Assembly: GCA_023259575.1 (NCBI GenBank)
Contig: JALRHN010000136.1
Span: 1-5,571, forward strand
From: Candidatus Kapaibacterium sp.
GTDB taxonomy: Bacteria; Bacteroidota; Ignavibacteria; Kapaibacteriales; UBA961
Reading direction: 5' to 3'
DNA length: 5,571 nucleotides
This document shows positions 1 to 5,571 of this stretch, piece after piece. Positions within the stretch are counted from its first letter, which is position 1. Every line of letters begins with the position of its first letter. The notes beneath the pieces are model-generated. The model did not search any database and was not told the origin of the DNA. It was given only the letters and a program-made list of their open reading frames with translations. Both the position numbers and the translations under genes were made by a program.

Positions 1-1109
1 CAGGCACTTTAAGAGACCCATTAAGTGGAGGTGTTAACACCCCCATTTTTCCTTCTTCTGCTATAGATTATAGAACGAAAGATATTCGATATCCAAGGAA
101 TTTTAATACCCCAAATAATGAAGCCGTTGCTCAAAAATTAGCTGCATTAGAGGGAACTGATAAAGCTGTATTATTTAGTTCTGGAATGGCAGCGATTTCA
201 ATTGGTATTATGGCTTTAGTTAAGCCTGGAGATCATATAGTATTTCAAAAAGATCTCTATGGTGGAACATTAGCATTTATACATCAAGAATTACCAAAAA
301 GAAATATTTCTTATACCTTTGTTGATGCCACTAATATCGATGAGTTAAAAGCAGCAATAACTGAACAAACAACATTAATATATATCGAGACGCCTTCTAA
401 TCCTTTGCTTACTATTATTGATATCAAATTGGTAACTAACATTGCAAAAGATTGCAGAATAAAAACAATGATTGATAATACTTTTGCTTCACCTATCAAT
501 CAGAATCCAGCTCAATTAGGTTGTGATCTAATTATGCATAGTGCAACTAAATATTTAGGTGGTCATAGCGACTTTTGTGCTGGCGCTTTAGCTGGTTCTT
601 CTGACATTATTGAACAATGTAGATTATTAGGCACTATGTATGGATGTTCTCTTAATGCAAGTGATTTATCATTATTAGAAAGAAGCATGAAAACACTTGC
701 AATCAGAGTGGAAAAACAAAATTATAATGCATTGGAAATTGCACATTATTTACACAATCATCCAGCTATAAGTAAGGTATATTATCCCGGACTTATTACT
801 CATCCGGGGTATACAATAGCAAAAGAGCAAATGCATGGATTTGGCGGCATGATGTCTTTTGAGCTGAACACAGAAAAACAATCAGATATAGACAGATTCC
901 TTGATTCACTCAATATTATAATTCCTGCTGGTAGTCTTGGTGGAGTAGAATCATTAATTACGTCTCCTGCACTTACTTCTCATAAACTCATTGGGGAGGA
1001 TGGACGGCAATCTTATGGTATTAAAGACAATCTATTAAGGCTTTCTGTCGGCATAGAAAATATTGAAGATTTAATCAATGATTTATCCTTTGCATTAAAA
1101 AATGTATGA
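1..1109 (+). CDS. Cys/Met-metabolism PLP-dependent enzyme (cystathionine gamma-synthase/lyase-like), 5' partial
   Basis: This is a fold-type I PLP enzyme of the trans-sulfuration family, probably cytosolic and acting on homoserine- or cysteine-derived substrates. The frame is open from the left edge (first full codon at 3), giving 368 visible residues. Numbered from that codon: Y30 and R32 (YPR, phosphate-binding residues from the neighbouring subunit), SSGM at 59-62, Y86 in LYGGT (ring stacking), SNP at 132-134, D158 in DNTF (pyridine nitrogen), K183 in SATKYLGGHSD (Schiff-base lysine, codon 549-551), SLGGVESL near 311-318, and R346 in LLRLSVGIE (substrate carboxylate). Family members are about 380-400 residues, so only some 10-15 residues are missing. 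The leading 'ca' fits the end of an Ala codon in the usual N-terminal HAG motif. The Met at 186 lies inside the SGM motif and is not the start. The position that is Glu in cystathionine gamma-synthase/lyase and Tyr in beta-lyase is Gly310 here, so the exact reaction is left open. The gene overlaps ftsW by four bases. Confidence 0.93.
   Translation, partial: GTLRDPLSGGVNTPIFPSSAIDYRTKDIRYPRNFNTPNNEAVAQKLAALEGTDKAVLFSSGMAAISIGIMALVKPGDHIVFQKDLYGGTLAFIHQELPKRNISYTFVDATNIDELKAAITEQTTLIYIETPSNPLLTIIDIKLVTNIAKDCRIKTMIDNTFASPINQNPAQLGCDLIMHSATKYLGGHSDFCAGALAGSSDIIEQCRLLGTMYGCSLNASDLSLLERSMKTLAIRVEKQNYNALEIAHYLHNHPAISKVYYPGLITHPGYTIAKEQMHGFGGMMSFELNTEKQSDIDRFLDSLNIIIPAGSLGGVESLITSPALTSHKLIGEDGRQSYGIKDNLLRLSVGIENIEDLINDLSFALKNV
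1106..1109 (+). other. ATGA stop-start overlap (PLP gene / ftsW)
   Basis: The ATG at 1106-1108 starts the FtsW-like gene and the TGA at 1107-1109 ends the PLP-enzyme gene. The bases just upstream are A-rich with no AGGAGG-like motif. The start therefore probably depends on translational coupling, by reinitiation of ribosomes finishing the upstream gene. The overlap is seen directly; the coupling is inferred. Confidence 0.8.
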
Positions 1110-2224
1110 CAAAAGAATCTGAAATACCAGGAAGATTAGATTGGCTTATTCTTCTTATTATGACAGCATTATTAATGTTTAGTGTTCCCATTGTATACAG
1201 CGCAAGTTCTACAATAGGATTTACTAAATATGGTTCAAGTGAAAAATTTTTAATGTCACAAGTATTAAGAGTATTTGTTGCTTTAGCTATTACAATTATA
1301 ATCTCTAGAATAGACTATCATAGATATAAGTCTATAAATAAGAAGATTTTATATATGGGAATATCATTATTATTACTTGTATTTGTTATGGGTTCCAAAA
1401 TGAAAGGAGCATCAAGATGGTTAAATCTTGGTGCATTTTCTTTTCAACCATCTGAATTTGCAAAATTTGCATTAGTGATTTATTTAGCAGCATGGCTTTC
1501 AGACAATCAAGATAGATTAAACAATTTTAAAGAAGGGATTGCACCCGCTTTACTATCAATTGGAATTATATGTGGTTTGATATTCTTACAACCTAATTTT
1601 TCAACAGCTACGATTATAGGCTGCATTTCTATTATGATATTATATGCTGGAAATATCCCGACAAGATTTCTAGGTTTTATTGGATTATTTTCTGGAATAG
1701 GAATTGCAATATATGGCATAAGTGCACCATATCGTGTTAAAAGATTACTGTCATATATTGGGTCTGACTCAGCAACAAAAGATTCAAATCATCAATTAAA
1801 ACAAGCAATTTTGGCCTTTGGAAATGGAGGATTTTTTGGAGTTGGGGCAGGCCAAAGTCATATGCGCGATTTATTTTTACCTGAAAGTTATGGTGATTTT
1901 ATTTCGGCTATTATTGGAGAAGAATATGGTTTTATTGGCATAATGTTCATTATGGCTTTATTTATCATATTTACTTTAAGAGGCTTACGTATTGCCAAAC
2001 ATGCTCCAGATAAATTTGGTAGTTTGCTAGCTTTTGGTATTACAATAACAATCTCTATTTATGCATTTGTAAATATAGGCGTCAATTGTGGTATTTTACC
2101 TACTACTGGGTTACCATTACCTTTTTTAAGTTATGGAGGAACAGCTGTCATTCTTTCAGCTATCGCAGTAGGAATACTGTTAAATATTTCTTCCCAAGCT
2201 GGATTATTCCCAGCAAAAAAATAA
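1106..2224 (+). CDS. ftsW: FtsW/SpoVE-type SEDS peptidoglycan glycosyltransferase
   Basis: This polytopic inner-membrane protein (372 residues, normal for the family) belongs to the SEDS group, which polymerises lipid II into glycan strands together with a class B penicillin-binding protein. About ten hydrophobic segments are visible, beginning at residues 13-33 and ending near 337-361. SEDS signatures appear in order: GASRWLNLG (101-109), FQPSEFAK (113-120), LQPNFSTA (161-168), GNGGFFGVGAGQS (239-251), LPESYGDF (258-265) with D264 at the position of the catalytic Asp, IIGEEYGFIG (269-278), and LPTTGLPLPFLSYGG (331-345). The last motif looks more like FtsW than RodA, which usually has a LPVVG-type sequence. 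It is not in a dcw cluster in this window and no transpeptidase partner is visible, so a SpoVE- or RodA-like role cannot be ruled out. The QPN at 162-164 replaces the more common QPD. The start overlaps the upstream stop, and the first TM begins about 12 residues in, as expected. Confidence 0.93.
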   Translation: MTKESEIPGRLDWLILLIMTALLMFSVPIVYSASSTIGFTKYGSSEKFLMSQVLRVFVALAITIIISRIDYHRYKSINKKILYMGISLLLLVFVMGSKMKGASRWLNLGAFSFQPSEFAKFALVIYLAAWLSDNQDRLNNFKEGIAPALLSIGIICGLIFLQPNFSTATIIGCISIMILYAGNIPTRFLGFIGLFSGIGIAIYGISAPYRVKRLLSYIGSDSATKDSNHQLKQAILAFGNGGFFGVGAGQSHMRDLFLPESYGDFISAIIGEEYGFIGIMFIMALFIIFTLRGLRIAKHAPDKFGSLLAFGITITISIYAFVNIGVNCGILPTTGLPLPFLSYGGTAVILSAIAVGILLNISSQAGLFPAKK

Positions 2225-2248
2225 TTCTCTTTTCATTTTGGAACTACT
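2225..2248 (+). other. Short ftsW-asnB intergenic spacer
   Basis: This 24-base gap is the only non-coding stretch between genes in the window. It is T-rich on its left side and carries a single 'ttgga' about eight bases before the asnB ATG, which is at best a very weak ribosome-binding site. No hairpin, terminator or recognisable promoter is visible, so transcription most likely reads through from ftsW into asnB. Confidence 0.6.
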
Positions 2249-4174
2249 ATGTGTGGAATAGCTGGCATAATTGAATATGCTAAATCTTCATCAGGGATTA
2301 ATCAATCATTATTAAAAGCTATGAGCGATATTATTTCTCATCGTGGCCCAGATGATGAGGGACAATGGATTTCACCTGATTGTGAAGCCGGATTTGCTTT
2401 TAGAAGATTAGCTATCATTGATTTATCACCTGCTGGACATCAACCTATGTCTACTCCTGATGGTAGATTTACTATTGCTTTTAATGGTGAAATATACAAT
2501 CATCGTGATCTTAGAATTGATTTAGAAAAAAAAGGGTATATCTATACATCTCAATCAGATACAGAAACAATTCTTTATGGATTCGCCGAATATGGAATTG
2601 ATTTATTATCAAAAATGGTTGGAATGTGGGGAATTGCAATTTGGGATAATTCAGAAAAAAAATTATTTATTGCGCGCGATAGGGTTGGAATAAAACCTTT
2701 ATACTATTATCATAATAATGGAATCTTTGTTTTTGGATCAGAGATAAAATCCATACTTCAGCATCCCGATATCATTAAACAAGTTAATTATGAAGAAATG
2801 GCTAATTATCTTGCCTTTTCGATGTCTAGCGATAAAGATTCAATGTTTGCAGGTATTCATAAATTACCCGCAGGACATTATGGAATATTGTCTAAACAAG
2901 GAGAATTATCTGTAAAACGATATTGGAAATGTTTAACTCATCAAGCAGATTATTGGCAGCATAATGAACAAGAAACTATCGATGAAATTATGGTTTTGCT
3001 TAGGCAGGCTGTAAAAGACCGCATGATGAGCGATGTACCATTTGGGGTATTTTTAAGTGGCGGTATAGATTCAAGTACGAATGTTGCTTTAATGTCAGAA
3101 TTGATGAATCGTCCTGTAGATTCATTTACAGTTGGATTTAGAGAACTTGAACAATACAATGAATTAGAACATGCTAGAACTATTGCTTCATTATTCAATA
3201 CACATCATCATGAGATTTTGATAGACCATAAAGATGCCTTCCCTATACTTGAAAACTTGGTTTGGCACGAAGATGAACCCAATGGAGACCCGGTCTGTAT
3301 TCCACTTTATTTTCTCAGTAAATTAACCAAGGAATCTGGCACCACTGTTATTCAAGTTGGCGAAGGTAGTGATGAGCAGTTTATTGGATATCCATGGATG
3401 ACAAGAGATTTACAATTCCATGATTCATATTGGAAACAATTTACTGGCTATCCTAAGAAGTTACAGAAACTTATATATAATACCGTTAAGCCCTTTATGT
3501 TGGCAGCTAAACAATATTTAGCTTTAGATTATATGCGTCGTGCTGTAGATGGAGAGCCATTATATCAGGGAGGCGCGGTAGATTATACAAAAACACATTT
3601 ACGTTTAGCATTAGGGAAACAATCAAAATATCTTGCCGAGCAAGTGCATGTAATGCCCACAAGATTTGATCAAGATATGTTGGAATTACAGATTAATCCC
3701 AAAGATTATGCTCAAAGAATTGCAGGAATTGAACTATCACATAGGTTGCCAGAACTATTATTAATGAGAGTTGATAAAATAACTATGGCACATTCTTTAG
3801 AAGCAAGAGTTCCTTTTTTGGACCATAGATTGATTGAATATACTATGAGAATTCACCCATCTCTAAAAATGAAATCAATGCAAGAAACTAAGTATTTACT
3901 CAAAAAAGCAGTTGAACCACTTTTACCTCATGATATTATCTATCGAAAAAAACAAGGATTTGCTGCTCCTGTTGCAGAGTGGATAAGAGGTCCTTGGTTT
4001 TCTTATGCCTCAGATACAATTTTACAATCCCAATTAGTAAAAGATGGAATTTTAGACAAAAGTTATCTAAGAGTTATGCTACAAGATCATAAAAATCACA
4101 GGGGTAAATATGGTAAGGCCTTATACACGGCATTAAATCTTGCTCTTTGGTATAAAGTTTGGATGGTTAAATAA
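2249..4174 (+). CDS. asnB: Glutamine-dependent asparagine synthetase / AsnB-like amidotransferase
   Basis: This two-domain class II glutamine amidotransferase (641 residues) hydrolyses glutamine in the N-terminal half. The ammonia is passed to a synthetase domain that activates a carboxylate with ATP. The start is fixed by MCGIAGI, since Cys2 must become the N-terminal nucleophile. Glutaminase motifs are HRGPDDEG (31-38), RLAIIDLS (53-60), FNGEIYNH (78-85), SDTETIL (103-109) and ARDRVGIKPLYY (142-153). Synthetase motifs are the pyrophosphate loop SGGIDSS (270-276), GEGSDEQF (371-378) with E372 where the catalytic Glu sits in E. coli AsnB, and SLEARVPFLDH (516-526). All key residues are present, so both half-reactions look intact. 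E. coli AsnB is about 554 residues; this longer form matches B. subtilis AsnB, Corynebacterium LtsA and many enzymes of surface-polysaccharide clusters. The product may therefore be free asparagine or an amidated wall or sugar carboxylate. It lies 24 bases after ftsW and overlaps the next gene by one base. Confidence 0.93.
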   Translation: MCGIAGIIEYAKSSSGINQSLLKAMSDIISHRGPDDEGQWISPDCEAGFAFRRLAIIDLSPAGHQPMSTPDGRFTIAFNGEIYNHRDLRIDLEKKGYIYTSQSDTETILYGFAEYGIDLLSKMVGMWGIAIWDNSEKKLFIARDRVGIKPLYYYHNNGIFVFGSEIKSILQHPDIIKQVNYEEMANYLAFSMSSDKDSMFAGIHKLPAGHYGILSKQGELSVKRYWKCLTHQADYWQHNEQETIDEIMVLLRQAVKDRMMSDVPFGVFLSGGIDSSTNVALMSELMNRPVDSFTVGFRELEQYNELEHARTIASLFNTHHHEILIDHKDAFPILENLVWHEDEPNGDPVCIPLYFLSKLTKESGTTVIQVGEGSDEQFIGYPWMTRDLQFHDSYWKQFTGYPKKLQKLIYNTVKPFMLAAKQYLALDYMRRAVDGEPLYQGGAVDYTKTHLRLALGKQSKYLAEQVHVMPTRFDQDMLELQINPKDYAQRIAGIELSHRLPELLLMRVDKITMAHSLEARVPFLDHRLIEYTMRIHPSLKMKSMQETKYLLKKAVEPLLPHDIIYRKKQGFAAPVAEWIRGPWFSYASDTILQSQLVKDGILDKSYLRVMLQDHKNHRGKYGKALYTALNLALWYKVWMVK

Positions 4175-4176
4175 TG
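4172..4176 (+). other. TAATG stop-start overlap (asnB / beta-CASP gene)
   Basis: The asnB stop TAA (4172-4174) shares its last base with the ATG (4174-4176) of the following gene. A 'ggatgg' at 4161-4166 lies at a plausible distance upstream but is part of asnB codons and matches the Shine-Dalgarno consensus poorly. Termination-reinitiation coupling is the likely mode of translation; this is inferred from the spacing. Confidence 0.78.
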
Positions 4177-5568
4177 CAATCGCAAAAGCCCATCATACAT
4201 TTCAATGTATTAGGTGGTACAGAAGAAATTGGTGCAAATTCAACATTTCTCAATTTTGGGGGAACTGGGATAATAATTGATGCAGGACTCCACCCCAAAA
4301 ATAGATCGGTTCATGCTTTTCCTTCCATCCACTCTATTGAAGATGAACCAACTGATGCTTTATTGATAACACATGCACATACTGATCATATTGGGGCTTT
4401 GCCCTATATTCTTAAACATCAGCCTTATTTGCGCTTGATTACAACTGCTTTAACCCGTGATATTTCATCAGTAATGTTGCAAAATACAAATAAACTTATT
4501 CGAGATCAGATTGACATATCACTCTTTAAACAAGATGCTTTAAGTTTATATAATAAAGAAACTGCAGAATATATTTCTACAGTTTTCGATACATTTTCAT
4601 ATAAAGAGCCATTTGATATTATAGGAAAAAGAGGTTCAATTCCTATAAAATGCGCTCTTTTTGATGCAGGGCATATACCAGGATCAGCAGGTATATTATG
4701 CGAATGGAATGGCTTATCAGTTTTTCATACAGGGGATGTTCAATTCAAAAAGCAATCGTTGATTCCTGGAGCATCTTTCCCCAAGCATCATATCGATGTT
4801 CTATTCTGTGAAAGCACTAATGGAGCCAAAGAATCAGAAGAATTATCATTCGCTACATCTAAAGCTGAGCTTGCCAAATTCATTAATACAATAAGCAATC
4901 AAAATGGAAGTATATTAATTCCTAGCTTTGCTTTAGGTAAAACTCAAGAAATTCTTTGCATAATTTATGAAATGCAACAAAAAGGATTAATTCCTACTTT
5001 GCCAATTTATTCTGGTGGAATGGGAAAAAAAATATCAGCAATCGTAGATAGATATTGCTATACTTCTCCTAGAATAAAGCCTGGTTTTGAAATTGCAGAT
5101 ATTCCACAAATTGATATTCCATATGATGATATAGAAAAAGGACCATATTTTTCAACTCCATCTATTGTTATTGCATCCAGTGGCATGATGAACCCAGGAA
5201 CAATTAGCTATAAACTAGCTCATGCTTGGATGCAAAAAAGGAATTATGGCATCGCTTTTATTGGATGGCAAGATCCAGATGCGCCCGGATATGCATTGTC
5301 TCATTCCGAGCCAAATAAAAAATTTATGTTTGGTCCACATGCTGTAAAAAGACAATGTGCAATCAATACTTTTAGATTTAGTGCTCATGCTTGTAAAGAT
5401 GATCTTTTAGGATTTATAGAACAAGTTAAACCTAAATTATTAGTATTGCTTCACGGAGATCAAGAAGCTTGTGAATCATTAGCAATGTCTGCAAGCAATA
5501 TTATGCATGATGGAATGAAAATCTTGCTACCACAACAAGGCAAAAAATATTCATTTCAAAAGGAATAA
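4174..5568 (+). CDS. MBL-fold/beta-CASP metallohydrolase, probable RNA nuclease
   Basis: This 464-residue cytosolic protein combines a metallo-beta-lactamase fold with an inserted beta-CASP domain, the architecture of RNase J, CPSF73-like and TTHA0252-type RNA nucleases. Visible elements are LGGTEEIGANS (13-23), IIIDAG (33-38), the zinc motif H67-A-H69-T-D71-H72, DAGHIPGS (164-171) with H167, HTGD (185-188) with D188, and motif A acid E213 in ESTNG. These are followed by FALGKTQE (252-259), ASSGMMNPG (334-342), motif C H405 in FSAHACKDD, and H427 in LLHGD. H377 in GYALSH is a candidate motif B histidine. The metal ligands appear complete, so an active two-zinc enzyme is expected. No KH domain or RNase J C-terminal domain follows; the protein ends about 35 residues after the last ligand. 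Motif A reads ESTN, like RNase J, whereas the FALGKTQE and SSGMM segments look more CPSF73-like, so the subfamily is uncertain and the substrate is unknown. The ATG overlaps the asnB stop; the TAA is at 5566-5568. Confidence 0.9.
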   Translation: MQSQKPIIHFNVLGGTEEIGANSTFLNFGGTGIIIDAGLHPKNRSVHAFPSIHSIEDEPTDALLITHAHTDHIGALPYILKHQPYLRLITTALTRDISSVMLQNTNKLIRDQIDISLFKQDALSLYNKETAEYISTVFDTFSYKEPFDIIGKRGSIPIKCALFDAGHIPGSAGILCEWNGLSVFHTGDVQFKKQSLIPGASFPKHHIDVLFCESTNGAKESEELSFATSKAELAKFINTISNQNGSILIPSFALGKTQEILCIIYEMQQKGLIPTLPIYSGGMGKKISAIVDRYCYTSPRIKPGFEIADIPQIDIPYDDIEKGPYFSTPSIVIASSGMMNPGTISYKLAHAWMQKRNYGIAFIGWQDPDAPGYALSHSEPNKKFMFGPHAVKRQCAINTFRFSAHACKDDLLGFIEQVKPKLLVLLHGDQEACESLAMSASNIMHDGMKILLPQQGKKYSFQKE

Positions 5569-5571
5569 AGG

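Noticed and set aside
186..188. ATG as the start of the PLP-enzyme gene
   Set aside because: The frame is open to the left edge and the 61 upstream codons encode conserved family sequence, including the YPR and SSGM motifs. This Met is the conserved SGM residue, so the gene is truncated by the window and does not start here.
311..499. Minus-strand open frame inside the PLP gene
   Set aside because: It is antisense to well-conserved codons including the DNTF motif, with no start signal and no recognisable product.
785..809. Inverted repeat cccgga/tccggg with an 11-base loop, possible hairpin
   Set aside because: It lies within the PLP gene and arises from codons of the conserved YPGL..HPG motif. 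No T-run follows, so it is neither a terminator nor a likely regulatory site.
1507..1719. Minus-strand open frame inside ftsW
   Set aside because: It is antisense to membrane segments of FtsW, and no independent coding evidence is visible.
2086..2274. 62-codon + strand open frame spanning the ftsW end and asnB start
   Set aside because: It overlaps conserved ends of two recognised genes in another frame. Its translation is rich in Trp, Phe, Tyr and Ser with no family features, as expected of an out-of-frame shadow.
2950..3198. Minus-strand open frame inside asnB
   Set aside because: It is antisense to the SGGIDSS ATP-binding region of AsnB; the conserved sense-strand protein explains the open frame.
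5025..5032. Runs of eight A (also near 2526-2533) as possible programmed slippage sites
   Set aside because: Both genes remain in frame through the runs with conserved protein sequence on each side, and such runs are expected in AT-rich DNA with many Lys AAA codons.
5561..5571. aggaataaagg at the right edge as a ribosome-binding site for a following gene
   Set aside because: The window ends immediately, so no start codon can be seen and the purine-rich bases are partly the last codons of the beta-CASP gene.

Overview
The window is a compact, AT-rich, fully coding stretch with four genes, all on the + strand: (1) a 5'-truncated PLP-dependent enzyme of the Cys/Met-metabolism (trans-sulfuration) family, (2) an FtsW-type SEDS peptidoglycan glycosyltransferase, (3) a class B, glutamine-dependent asparagine synthetase or related amidotransferase, and (4) a metallo-beta-lactamase/beta-CASP protein that resembles RNA nucleases. 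No RNA gene, mobile element, CRISPR array, long repeat or convincing terminator was seen. There is no non-coding stretch longer than 24 bases.

Layout: the PLP gene enters from beyond the left edge and ends in an ATGA overlap (1106-1109) with the FtsW start. FtsW ends at 2224, and 24 bases later the amidotransferase begins at 2249. That gene ends in a TAATG overlap (4172-4176) with the beta-CASP gene, which closes three bases before the right edge. This packing suggests one polycistronic transcript whose promoter lies left of the window and whose end lies right of it.

Organism: the sequence points to an AT-rich bacterium that makes peptidoglycan. None of the three visible internal starts has a proper Shine-Dalgarno sequence. 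The PLP enzyme carries a YPRNFNTPNN-type segment that I associate, from memory, with Bacteroidota-like relatives. A member of the Bacteroidota/Chlorobiota (FCB) group is a reasonable guess, but the window contains no marker that settles it.

How the genes may work together: they span sulfur amino acid metabolism, septal wall synthesis, amide transfer and RNA processing, so they are not an obvious pathway. The most interesting link is between FtsW and the roughly 640-residue AsnB-like protein, because some AsnB/LtsA proteins of that size class amidate peptidoglycan precursors instead of making free asparagine. I see no clear new defence or mobile system. The individual proteins look like recognisable families with a few unusual motif variants, described in the findings.
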